Origin: Limosilactobacillus frumenti DSM 13145
GTDB taxonomy: Bacteria; Bacillota; Bacilli; Lactobacillales; Lactobacillaceae
Assembly (NCBI RefSeq): GCF_001436045.1
Contig: NZ_AZER01000009.1
Location: 1 to 33,372, forward strand
Reading direction: 5' to 3'
Length of the DNA stretch: 33,372 nt
Shown here: one piece after another, positions 1-8,047 of the stretch
Layout of the letters: the number at the start of each line of letters is the position of its first letter
How positions within the stretch are numbered: the first letter of the stretch is position 1
The notes under the pieces: model-generated
What the model saw: the letters and a program-made list of their open reading frames with translations, nothing else
Told to the model about the DNA's origin: nothing
Databases searched by the model: none
Position numbers and translations under genes: made by a program

Positions 1-229
1 ACATGCCACGAGCTGTTGTGGCTAATTACACATTCTGAATTAACCGCTATGCTAACCCATTACCTTTGCTTAGCCCAAAACATTGCATTTGTTAACTCGC
101 TTGCATAATGCTAAATATTGCCTTGATTTTAAGATGAACAGTAAGTTCCAAATTATTACCGGTTTGCGGGAACACATATATTCCAAACAAATAGATAACG
201 TGTTTGTAGAAAAATATGAAATCAGAAAA
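1..229. other. Left flank without a recognisable gene
   Basis: AT-rich sequence downstream of abiH. I see no tRNA, convincing hairpin terminator or coding frame with a ribosome binding site. A 62-codon plus-strand frame running into the end of abiH has no Shine-Dalgarno sequence and no family resemblance, so it is left out. Confidence 0.4.
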
Positions 230-1495
230 TTATTCACTTGGGATTACGCTAAGACGATTTTCCAGATTTAATTTATTTACAATATTAAAACCATGTATTT
301 CGCTCAATGAATCACCATAATCTGTAAGTAAGTTATACAGACGAGTTATGGCTTGCTGCCGCGTAATTAATTTTTCCTGATCATTTTTACCAGGATAATA
401 ATAGTATTCTATCTTACAATTGGAATAATAAAGATCATTCTCGTCAAAAATGGCTTCAAAATATGAATAATCTGCTGTTCCTAATGAGTGGCCATAAATT
501 GTAATCAAGTCTTTTCCGGTATACCCTGATGAACTCCTCATCTCATTTATCTCATTCTCAATAACTCTATAAGCTTTAGTAAAAGAAATTCTAAAGTCGG
601 ATTGACCATTTTGTGAAAGAATATCATGACTATCAATGCCAAAAATAGGAGCCGGGTAATACGGTGTTTCTTCATGATGAGCAATTCCATGAATATTAGA
701 CCAAGTATTTAACCTATTATCATCTATTTCTTTATCCAAGATGTCCTTAAACCTGTCATCCAACGAATAATTAAAACTCAGGACATCAATTCCACTACTT
801 GTGGAGTTCCCATAAGATGGATTGTATTTAGAAATACGTTGGTATAACTTGATTGCATTATCAACATACCCATCTTTGGTCTGATTCAGATCGATTTGAT
901 TTGCAATATATACAGCAAAGCTATGTTCAAACTTTTTTAATTCTTTTAAAAGTTCGACTGCAATTTCTTCAGGCTCATTGTGTCCGGTATAAGATAAATA
1001 ATAAACAATTTTTGAAAAGAACTTAATACCCTCATCTTCACGCAAACCTATTTGAACATTTTCCCCATAGTTCATCTTGTAAGCACTATTTGCATTTAAT
1101 GCAATAGAAATAACATCAAAGATTAGAGATTCAACATTTTGCCATTCATATTTGTTTATGCTCCTGTCCACACAAGCATCTGCAAAAAGGAAGAATAAAT
1201 CCCATCGAGTAATATCGTTTCCCGCCGAGAAAAACTTTTCTTTGTAATGTTCAAAGTAGTCGCAGTCATTATTATCATTTGGAGAGAAATTAAGCTGACT
1301 TCTTACATCCGAAATAAATGATAAAATTTTACATCTTTCTTGAGCTAAACTGTCTTCCAACTCTTCAATTTGCTTTACATTATCCTTATCTTTACAAAAC
1401 AATGTATTAAATTTATCTAAGAAAAAATCTGAATATCTGCTTCTTAAACCACAGTGAATATCAAAGCCATTACCAAGAACAATTAATTGATTCAA
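230..1495 (-). CDS. abiH: AbiH family abortive infection protein
   Basis: A 421-residue cytoplasmic protein of the AbiH family, whose founding member is a lactococcal abortive-infection protein; the biochemical activity is not established. The N-terminus carries the family nucleotide-binding-like signature LIVLGNGFDIHCGL (residues 4-17). Further family hallmarks are LSFNYS near the middle, NIHGIAHH, and the C-terminal IYGHSLGTADYSYF block. The start is TTG, with GAGG about nine bases upstream; no better ATG lies nearby. It is the last gene of the leftward defence block and has no close upstream partner, because the next frame is a pseudogene. AbiH proteins usually act alone, which fits. The length is within the family range and no damage is visible. 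Family assignment is strong; activity against phage is inferred from the family. Confidence 0.88.
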   Translation of the reverse strand: MNQLIVLGNGFDIHCGLRSRYSDFFLDKFNTLFCKDKDNVKQIEELEDSLAQERCKILSFISDVRSQLNFSPNDNNDCDYFEHYKEKFFSAGNDITRWDLFFLFADACVDRSINKYEWQNVESLIFDVISIALNANSAYKMNYGENVQIGLREDEGIKFFSKIVYYLSYTGHNEPEEIAVELLKELKKFEHSFAVYIANQIDLNQTKDGYVDNAIKLYQRISKYNPSYGNSTSSGIDVLSFNYSLDDRFKDILDKEIDDNRLNTWSNIHGIAHHEETPYYPAPIFGIDSHDILSQNGQSDFRISFTKAYRVIENEINEMRSSSGYTGKDLITIYGHSLGTADYSYFEAIFDENDLYYSNCKIEYYYYPGKNDQEKLITRQQAITRLYNLLTDYGDSLSEIHGFNIVNKLNLENRLSVIPSE

Positions 1496-1579
1496 TAATT
1501 TATACCTCGTATTCTTTTAGTTACTTTATGACCAGTCGAGCGGCCTAGTCGAAAACAATAACTGGTCCTATAGATTAGA

Positions 1580-2044
1580 TCACTGATTCATTCGAAGTTT
1601 AGACACTATTTCATTCACCACATCATCAATAGTGTCCAAATCTGTTACAAACCATTCCCTTGGGTGAATCATTCGCCCATTTGGTGCTTTAATATCCACA
1701 TCGAGTCAATAGTTTGCTAGGGCGTGATGAATTGCTGTCTCCAATGCTTCCGAATTTAGGCTTGCCACTTGAATTTCTTTACATACTTTTACTGGTCCAT
1801 ACAAGTATGTCGATTCATTTTCTGCATTGGCAATTCGCTTTTCAACAGAACCACTAGTATAACCAACCTTATATAACGAATGATTTTCCTATACCTTTCG
1901 AATTTCTGGACTGTCACTTTCAGACTTTAAAACGTAAATATATCCAGTAACCTGGTCATCAATCGGTTCAGTAATGATTTCCCCATTACGTCCAATATAT
2001 AGAATTTGTTATGCTGTGCTATAAAGGTGTATTTTAGATTTCAT
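1580..2044 (-). pseudogene. GIY-YIG / T5orf172-type nuclease remnant with three nonsense codons
   Basis: Translating the minus strand in one continuous frame gives about 150 codons that clearly resemble small GIY-YIG-superfamily proteins of the T5orf172 type. Recognisable blocks are YIGRNGEIITEPIDDQ, GYIYVLKSESDSPEIRKV, LYKVGYTSGSVEKRIANAEN, LETAIHHALA and LDVDIKAPNGRM. The frame is interrupted by TAA (near codon 12), TAG (just before the LYKVGY block) and TGA (just after HHALANY), but has no frameshift. The likely original start is ATG at 2044-2042 and the natural stop is TGA at 1582-1580. Each nonsense codon is one C-to-T step from a sensible codon (CAA, CAG, CGA). The gene lies between AbiH and the restriction-modification pair and was probably a further nuclease in the defence block. 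It is probably dead unless stops are read through. Confidence 0.75.
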
Positions 2045-2292
2045 TCCCTTGAATGCGAATTTACTTTACGTTGCCTCTTATTATTGGTTAATTTTCGATA
2101 ACCAACTGTCTAGATCTAAAGTAATCGACCTTTTAACATATAGAAATGGAGCAGTGAAATTTTACGTTTCTTTTTTTACCTTATTTCTCTAGCAAAAATT
2201 ATTACTTTCATTAATGATAATCGTGCTATCCAGTATAATTAGCTTTAACTACACTATAAATCATTTGAGCATTCGGCAATATTTAACAGCTA
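2045..2292. other. Intergenic, no gene seen
   Basis: About 250 bp of AT-rich sequence between the HNH endonuclease and the GIY-YIG remnant. It holds a 7-bp inverted repeat (TTGGTTA/TAACCAA, near 2084-2106) without a convincing T-run. No coding frame can be supported. Confidence 0.4.
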
Positions 2293-3012
2293 CTACTGGA
2301 CATCCTTTAAAATAAGTTCTTTTATATACTTTTGGGGCGATAAGCCCGCTTCTTGTGCCTTCTTTTTCATTTTATCAAAATTATCTACATCATCTTTATC
2401 TAGCCAAGTCATATTTAATCTGCGAATAGGTTTCATACAAATATGAGTATAATCTTCCGGTGAAGCCCAATAGCAAGATCTAATAATATCTATGTTGTGT
2501 GTTTTGAAACACGTTTTTGCACAGCCAATTTCCGTAGCACGATCTTTAATACGGTTACATTCAGCACATAATAGCATATAGTCTTTCGTATCTAATGTTT
2601 TTGAATCACCATTGTATTCATAAGGAACACGATGATCAATTTGTAAATACTCAGGAGCAAATTTTTGATTACAAATAGCACATCTATTACCTTGAATTTT
2701 TAGCAATTTTTGCTTAAATGATTTAGGAAAAGTCACCCTACCTTGTAACATATTTTCCTTAATATCAGATGCATTACCAAATGTGTAGACGGCATATTTT
2801 CGTCCATCTTTTGAAACCATTTTAGTAACAAGTGGAACTCCTGCTTCTCTAACATCTCTTATAGCACGAGGAGCGTGTTCATAACCCATTTTTTCAATAT
2901 CAGGCGTACTAATAGCTTTATTTTGCAACATAAAATGTAGAACTTTTTCTCCTCTTCGACTTATGTGACCACTTTTTAAAATTTTATTTACATAATCTAT
3001 TACGCTATCCAT
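2293..3012 (-). CDS. HNH endonuclease, probable restriction enzyme of a type II R-M pair
   Basis: A 239-residue protein with an N-terminal winged-helix-like region (about residues 1-80) and a zinc-binding HNH nuclease domain. The domain shows CAIC (C111, C114), the core LQIDHRVPYEYNGD (D126-H127), and CAECNRIKD (C149, C152, N153). Immediately upstream on the same strand is a D12-class adenine methylase. The pair therefore most simply forms a type II restriction-modification system, with this protein as the cleaving subunit. I start it at the ATG at 3012, because GGGGGA lies five bases upstream. A longer frame reaches ATG at 3045, but those 11 extra codons span a hairpin and have no ribosome binding site. 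Target sequence is unknown. An orphan HNH nuclease or homing-type enzyme is the alternative, less likely given the methylase. Confidence 0.75.
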   Translation of the reverse strand: MDSVIDYVNKILKSGHISRRGEKVLHFMLQNKAISTPDIEKMGYEHAPRAIRDVREAGVPLVTKMVSKDGRKYAVYTFGNASDIKENMLQGRVTFPKSFKQKLLKIQGNRCAICNQKFAPEYLQIDHRVPYEYNGDSKTLDTKDYMLLCAECNRIKDRATEIGCAKTCFKTHNIDIIRSCYWASPEDYTHICMKPIRRLNMTWLDKDDVDNFDKMKKKAQEAGLSPQKYIKELILKDVQ

Positions 3013-3040
3013 TAAAATCCCCCGCAATAACAAGATAAAA

Positions 3041-3061
3041 GCCATAGAAATAATCTACGGC
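3041..3061 (-). terminator. Hairpin between methylase and endonuclease genes (attenuator candidate)
   Basis: On the minus strand GCCGTAGA (3061-3054) can pair with TCTATGGC (3048-3041) with one G-T pair and a five-base loop. TTTTATCTTGTT follows. It sits between the methylase stop and the endonuclease ribosome binding site, where it could reduce read-through into the endonuclease. Its function is inferred from position and shape only. Confidence 0.4.
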
Positions 3062-3130
3062 TAATATCAGATTAATAGTATTCTTCTATTTTGTAAATCT
3101 ACGCTATTATATTTTCAACTATACTTCGGC

Positions 3131-4018
3131 TTAATTAATTGCTCTAATATTAAATAATGATTCATCCTCTTTATATATCTGTAATCCCGAAGAAATATAA
3201 AGCGATTCTGTAGTATAAACATGTTTCCCGTTTAATGTACCTTGGGCTGAAATTCCTCCATTTACATTAATTTTTTTCAAGCCTAATGATTCAGGTAACC
3301 CATTACCATATGCTTTATCACCTGTTTTGCCATCAAAACTTACCATATAATTAATTTGACGCTCATTTAAAAACTCTAAATTTTGAATAAAGCGTTCAAG
3401 ATTCAAGTTCTGATGATATCTATGATCTTTTCCACTACTTGTCCCTAGATAAGGGGGATCCATATATACTAAATCTCCCTTTTTCAAATTTTTAAGTACA
3501 CAAGAATAATCTGCACATGAGATTATAGCTTTATTTTTCAATAAAAGACTAATTGTATTTATATCCTTCATTAAACGCCCAGGTTTTTTCCCCAATCTAC
3601 GATTATCTGCGGATTGATTAAATTCACCATGTGAATTGAACCTGATAGCTCCCTTCACAGCTCTATTCATCAAATAAATTAATTTTATCGGGTCGTTGTC
3701 TTTATTAAATTGTTTTCTAATCTCTAAATAAAATGCTTTTGGATCTTTTATTTGAGCATTCCATAATTCTGTATACCCATTTATAACAACTGAAGGTTTA
3801 TTTACTATAAGCGTCCAAAGCTTCATCAATGGTTCATAAGAATCATTAATGAGAAAATTACCACATAATTGCTTAGATGCTGCCGCAATTGTTAAGGCAG
3901 CCGAACCAGCAAATGGTTCGATAATTCTTTTAGGTTTTACCGAAATCTTTTCCAATATTTGATCAGCTGTTTTTCTCTTACTTCCCTGATATGGGAATGG
4001 CTGAATATTTAATGTCAC
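3131..4018 (-). CDS. D12-class DNA adenine-N6 methyltransferase of the R-M pair
   Basis: A 295-residue Dam-like (D12 class, alpha group) methyltransferase that transfers a methyl group from S-adenosylmethionine to adenine N6 within a specific site. The N-terminal PFPYQGSKRK is the D12-class opening motif. The AdoMet-binding FxGxG-type motif is FAGSA (residues 36-40), and the catalytic motif is DPPY (187-190). A target-recognition stretch lies between the two motifs, as expected. The start is GTG at 4018, with GGAAG about eight bases upstream. It is transcribed ahead of an HNH endonuclease on the same strand, so host protection would precede cleavage, as usual in type II systems. The recognition sequence cannot be read from the protein by eye. 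The gene is intact. Confidence 0.88.
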   Translation of the reverse strand: MTLNIQPFPYQGSKRKTADQILEKISVKPKRIIEPFAGSAALTIAAASKQLCGNFLINDSYEPLMKLWTLIVNKPSVVINGYTELWNAQIKDPKAFYLEIRKQFNKDNDPIKLIYLMNRAVKGAIRFNSHGEFNQSADNRRLGKKPGRLMKDINTISLLLKNKAIISCADYSCVLKNLKKGDLVYMDPPYLGTSSGKDHRYHQNLNLERFIQNLEFLNERQINYMVSFDGKTGDKAYGNGLPESLGLKKINVNGGISAQGTLNGKHVYTTESLYISSGLQIYKEDESLFNIRAIN

Positions 4019-4170
4019 TTACATCACTTCCTTTTCTCAATTACTATATTGTCTACTATTAGCATAAAATCAACTAAAAATTCGTTAAATTATTCATAAT
4101 TCAATAATAGTTCAACAGCTTAAGCATGATCTCCACCAAATTTTAGACAACAGTTAAAATGCCGCTAATA

Positions 4171-4197
4171 AATAGTACTTATATTTTAAGTGCTATT
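4171..4197. terminator. Bidirectional-looking terminator after the Hachiman-like operon
   Basis: AATAGTACTTA (4171-4181) and TAAGTGCTATT (4187-4197) form an 11-bp stem with one mismatch/wobble and a five-base loop. It lies directly beyond the DUF2971 stop codon. The plus-strand side is followed by TTTTT; the minus-strand side by TATTTATT. It probably ends the leftward operon and shields the methylase gene. The remaining 150 bp up to the methylase start hold no recognisable gene. Confidence 0.6.
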
Positions 4198-4199
4198 TT

Positions 4200-5198
4200 T
4201 TAATATGGCAGCGTACTTTTCTTTACATCAGCACATGATCTATGTTTCTTAATAATTGTCCTAACCTCTTCCTCACTCTTATTGCATATTGGTGATAGGA
4301 TAACCGATTGTACATATTCAGGAACAAATTTACAATTGATATAGGGAACACCATTTACTCTCAATTCGGGAGAAATAGTACCATCATTTCTTCGCAATGA
4401 AATAAATCTAAATTCCTCTTCATGACATAGTTTGGGATTTTTAAAAGCCATATTAAATAGCGCAATATTCTTTGAGCAAAGAGTAAGAATTTCCTTCATA
4501 TCATCAGGATCTTTTTTTAATCCTCTACATGCATCTAACCATTCTTGAACTAATGGTTTTATATAATTTTTTTGCTTTTGTTCATCATACAATACATTTA
4601 ACGGAAATGTGTAAGCATCACCTAAGCCAAATTGGTCTAAACTTTTTTTGCCGTGAGAGTTATGTGATACCAACATATTCATTACATCTTTTTCGCCGAA
4701 TTTGAGAGCTACTCCTTCATTTCCACCATACACATGAAATAGTGTTTCGGAATCATTGTTCTTTGAAAATGACCAGATATAGGCGTCATGGAAAGGCTGA
4801 TTCTTGATCATTAGTTTAAAATTTCCTAATTCTTCACTAGTGGCACCATAATTTTTCAAATATGTAATGGCCAGTTTACTTGCCCATTGGAATTCATCAG
4901 GATCATTCATAAAATTAGCTTGTTTTATTCTAAAATAGCCCGACTCCAAAATGCTTTTCAAGGAACTCACAGTTGTGTAGTGAAATAGTGGCGTGTTTTC
5001 TTCCGCATTTTCTCCAAGCATACGCACATTTATTACTATATCCGCATACTTATGAAAATTTGAATGTGGGTCATGATAATTAACAATAGCTCGTTTACCA
5101 TAATCGTTCAAATTAGCTATCATTAATCTAGTATTCTTTGGGACTTCGTCAGTTAATAGGCCATTCAAATAGGAATCTATATAATCTTCATCACACAT
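4200..5198 (-). CDS. DUF2971 domain protein, accessory gene of the Hachiman-like operon
   Basis: A 332-residue cytoplasmic protein. From residue 70 it shows the DUF2971 pattern: PLFHYTTVSSLKSILESGYF (H73), then NDPDEF (98-103), SFSKNNDSETLFHVYG (143-158), GVALKF, and the C-terminal EEEFRFISLR (E260-R264). DUF2971 proteins have no established activity but recur beside anti-phage genes. The spacing of the H-Y-T, Y-containing and E-rich blocks recalls the H-Y-E triad of ADP-ribosyltransferases; this is my inference, not a known assignment. Residues 1-65 are an extension without recognised features. The ATG has AGGTGATG upstream and lies 10 bp after the xre stop. It is the last gene of a four-gene operon with hamA, hamB and xre, so it is probably co-produced with them. 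Confidence 0.75.
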   Translation of the reverse strand: MCDEDYIDSYLNGLLTDEVPKNTRLMIANLNDYGKRAIVNYHDPHSNFHKYADIVINVRMLGENAEENTPLFHYTTVSSLKSILESGYFRIKQANFMNDPDEFQWASKLAITYLKNYGATSEELGNFKLMIKNQPFHDAYIWSFSKNNDSETLFHVYGGNEGVALKFGEKDVMNMLVSHNSHGKKSLDQFGLGDAYTFPLNVLYDEQKQKNYIKPLVQEWLDACRGLKKDPDDMKEILTLCSKNIALFNMAFKNPKLCHEEEFRFISLRRNDGTISPELRVNGVPYINCKFVPEYVQSVILSPICNKSEEEVRTIIKKHRSCADVKKSTLPY

Positions 5199-5208
5199 GT
5201 AACATCAC

Positions 5209-5421
5209 CTAATCCCTTACTATTTCCATAATGTCATTGATATCACAGTTTAAAGCTATGCATATTTTCAACAATACCTCAGTTGTCACATTACCATTTC
5301 TACCCAGCTTAGCAATTGATGCGCCACTAACGCCACTCAACTCACTAAGTTCTTTCTTTTTCATATCCCTATCAATTAGCAATTTCCATAATTTTTTGTA
5401 ACTGAATTCTGCCCTTTTCAT
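5209..5421 (-). CDS. Small XRE-family helix-turn-helix regulator
   Basis: A 70-residue single-domain Cro/CI-type DNA-binding protein. Helices 2-3 run through KKKELSELSGVSGASIAKLG, followed by the typical C-terminal part LLKICIALNCDINDIMEI. There is no second domain, so it carries no protease-like or sensor region. Its ATG overlaps the hamB stop by one base (TAATG), so it is translationally coupled to the helicase gene. It is the only DNA-binding regulator inside the defence operon and most simply autoregulates it, for instance through the palindrome at 9517-9532; that link is inferred. It could instead govern the adjacent phage-like element, which has no CI-like repressor of its own in this window. 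Confidence 0.85.
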   Translation of the reverse strand: MKRAEFSYKKLWKLLIDRDMKKKELSELSGVSGASIAKLGRNGNVTTEVLLKICIALNCDINDIMEIVRD

Positions 5422-8042
5422 TAGTCTGCCTCACTTATAAACAAATCAGGATAATTCTTTATTATGCGCTCTGTTTCATCGATTATTTCGGGTCTTTTTA
5501 ATTCTTCAATCCTATTTCTTAGCAGAACTTTATTACCCAATTCATCTGTCAATATAATATTTAATTCACTATTCGCTATTGCAAAGGCACTGTTTCGAGC
5601 ATATCCAAGTTGTTCTAGCCAAATCACATTTTTATCAGTAGCACCATACTCCACATATTGATACCAGTCATTTTCTAGCTTATCAATTTGTCGTTCTTTC
5701 ATTAATGCATGACTAAATTTTAAAAAATAATTACCGAATTTAAATTGAATAGTATCAAGTGCTTTCAGTAAAACATAGATAGATAAGTTAGATTCATCTA
5801 AACTATTGTTACGCCTACCACACCAGTTGATCTTTCCATAATTATCTCTTATTTTTTGAGAGCGATCTAGAAAGTTTAGTTCTTTTTTTCGGTATTGAAT
5901 CATGAAATCACATAATTGATGCAAAGAATCACCATTCATCCATCTGAGAAGTAACTCTGCATAATCCTGTAAAATAATGTTATTTTCTTCAGAGATTGCT
6001 AATTCAGGCTCATACTTTGACCAATTATAAATATCACCTAATTGCTTCAGGAATTCATAAGTACTATTAGTATTTAAGTCACCGTTTTCGTCAAGAATAT
6101 GTGGATAAATAATATCCGATTTTTTTACGTACTTTTCTAATTTCATGGACTGATCAATAGAAAAATTAACATCGACTTCAGTGTGATCTTCATATTTTTC
6201 TTTAAACGTTTTTCTAATCGCTTCACGATCTTCGCTACTAATCACATTACTAAAATGTCGTGTCACGACACCTTCTCTACTATTCTGTAGATTATTTAAA
6301 TAAATAAGCGAAAATTTTCTAACAGTATCAAACTTATGCTGATTCTTAATCTTTTCTCTAACATTTTGTAGAGTTAAATCTCCTGCTTTAAGATCAACGT
6401 CTACTGCTTTTAAAATGTCTGTATCCATTAAATCAGTAATAGACAGAACAGCAGTCATATCTTTTGATCTAATAAGCTCTTTAAATTTCTTGTAGTCCAT
6501 ATCCGACGTGGCAGTTATGAAAATATTACCTAGCATAGAACTACTAAGTCTGCCAACTCTTCCGGTTAAATTCTTAAACTGGAATGGCCTCATAACCCTG
6601 TTACCAATTCTTCTATTATCAATAATCATATTGTCAGCTGGAAGATTAACACCTTCCATTAAAGTAGATGTACAAAAAAGTGTATTAATTTTGCCATCAT
6701 TAAATGCCATTTCTATCTTATTACGAACCTCATCAGGAACCTTACCAAAATGATAAGCAATTCCCTTCTTGACTATAGTACTAAGACAATAATCGGGATG
6801 AACTTGTTTTGAGATGTAATCACTTAATTTTAAAAGCTTTTTGTCAATTGGATCATCACATTCTTGATACCAGTAATTAGCGCCATTTACTGCATTATTT
6901 ACGCTATTTCTATAAATAAGTTTCTGACCGGGTAAAGTGTAGAGTAAATTTTTTAAATAATAAACGTTCGAATAGGAGCTCAAATCATTTATTCTTAAAA
7001 ATTCAGACGTCATTGAATCATACACTTCAAACGTCCCTTTTTCATTTAACAAAAAATATATCTGACAAACTGGTGACAGATTAGCCTTTAAGACATTCCC
7101 CTTTTCTAAAGATGCCAATGTCTCAAAGATTTCTGGATTTTCAATCAATGGTGACGCAAAGGTAATCTTCGGTGCATATTCTTGCTGCCTTAATAGATCA
7201 AAAATCCGATAATAAACTGTACTGCGACTATCGTCTTTGGATATATTCTGTGCCTCATCAATAAACAGATAATCAATAGCCCCAGAAAAATTATTTAATA
7301 GCAAGTTAACAAATCTTTCAGGGGTCAGTACATAAATAAAATTAGTTAATGAACTCCCTGTCCCAATAGAATCAAAATGGTTGACAATCCGATAGTGGTT
7401 GTCCTTAAGGTTATCACCTAATTTATTACATAAGTCGTTGGTAACTTCGGTGATAAGTGCTTTTGTAGGAACTAAATAAACAAAATTAAGCTGTTCTCCA
7501 GAACTTACTTTTTCTTCAATAAACATTTTCATTAAAAATGATTTACCCATCGAAGTTGGGGCAGAGAAACTATTTAGCTGCTTTGAAATAGAATTATATA
7601 GTCCTTTCTGATCTCCAATGAAATAACCCTTACCTGTAGGAAAATGTCGCAAAGACATTTCATTTACTCGCTGAACACTATCAATTATTGAATCGACAGA
7701 TTTACCTGGCTTATATTCATTATCCAATTCTGGCCGCGAATAATTACCCAATTCTTCGAAAATTTGATTCTTATAGAATTTGATTGAGTGGCTCTGTGGG
7801 TACATCTTATTAAGGCAGATCACTATTTCTAAAGATAATTGCTCTAATTTGACATCTTCAGTTTTCGACATAATATCAGCAAATACCAACAAATCTTGTA
7901 TTGACTTATTCTTAAACTGGAATTCTTTACCAAAGAGCTGTAATCCATAGGCTCTTAATAGCTCCTGATGCAATTGTTTTAAGTACTGATTTTTCTTTAA
8001 ATCACTTGCAATTGCATCCCTTAATTTTATTTTTTTGGTCAT
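5421..8042 (-). CDS. hamB: HamB-like superfamily 2 helicase of a Hachiman-type defence system
   Basis: An 873-residue superfamily 2 ATPase/helicase. The order of motifs is clear: Walker A APTSMGKS (residues 161-168), motif Ia FVYLVPTKAL, Walker B with the DEAH-box variant DEAQ (262-265), motif V CTSTLMEGVNLPADN and motif VI LTGRVGRLS (arginine fingers 494-498). A long C-terminal region (about 550-873) without known motifs follows. In Hachiman systems HamB senses or unwinds damaged or invading DNA and unleashes its partner HamA. Length and motif layout fit HamB. It follows the hamA-like gene by five bases and overlaps the xre gene by one. The helicase assignment is near certain; calling it HamB rests mainly on the DUF1837-like partner. 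Confidence 0.8.
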   Translation of the reverse strand: MTKKIKLRDAIASDLKKNQYLKQLHQELLRAYGLQLFGKEFQFKNKSIQDLLVFADIMSKTEDVKLEQLSLEIVICLNKMYPQSHSIKFYKNQIFEELGNYSRPELDNEYKPGKSVDSIIDSVQRVNEMSLRHFPTGKGYFIGDQKGLYNSISKQLNSFSAPTSMGKSFLMKMFIEEKVSSGEQLNFVYLVPTKALITEVTNDLCNKLGDNLKDNHYRIVNHFDSIGTGSSLTNFIYVLTPERFVNLLLNNFSGAIDYLFIDEAQNISKDDSRSTVYYRIFDLLRQQEYAPKITFASPLIENPEIFETLASLEKGNVLKANLSPVCQIYFLLNEKGTFEVYDSMTSEFLRINDLSSYSNVYYLKNLLYTLPGQKLIYRNSVNNAVNGANYWYQECDDPIDKKLLKLSDYISKQVHPDYCLSTIVKKGIAYHFGKVPDEVRNKIEMAFNDGKINTLFCTSTLMEGVNLPADNMIIDNRRIGNRVMRPFQFKNLTGRVGRLSSSMLGNIFITATSDMDYKKFKELIRSKDMTAVLSITDLMDTDILKAVDVDLKAGDLTLQNVREKIKNQHKFDTVRKFSLIYLNNLQNSREGVVTRHFSNVISSEDREAIRKTFKEKYEDHTEVDVNFSIDQSMKLEKYVKKSDIIYPHILDENGDLNTNSTYEFLKQLGDIYNWSKYEPELAISEENNIILQDYAELLLRWMNGDSLHQLCDFMIQYRKKELNFLDRSQKIRDNYGKINWCGRRNNSLDESNLSIYVLLKALDTIQFKFGNYFLKFSHALMKERQIDKLENDWYQYVEYGATDKNVIWLEQLGYARNSAFAIANSELNIILTDELGNKVLLRNRIEELKRPEIIDETERIIKNYPDLFISEAD

Positions 8043-8047
8043 CTACA

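Noticed and set aside
83-271. Plus-strand frame of 62 codons at the left edge
   Set aside because: No ribosome binding site, overlaps the 3' end of abiH on the other strand, and its composition does not look coding.
3013-3045. Upstream ATG for the HNH endonuclease
   Set aside because: It lacks a ribosome binding site and overlaps a hairpin; the ATG at 3012 has GGGGGA five bases upstream.
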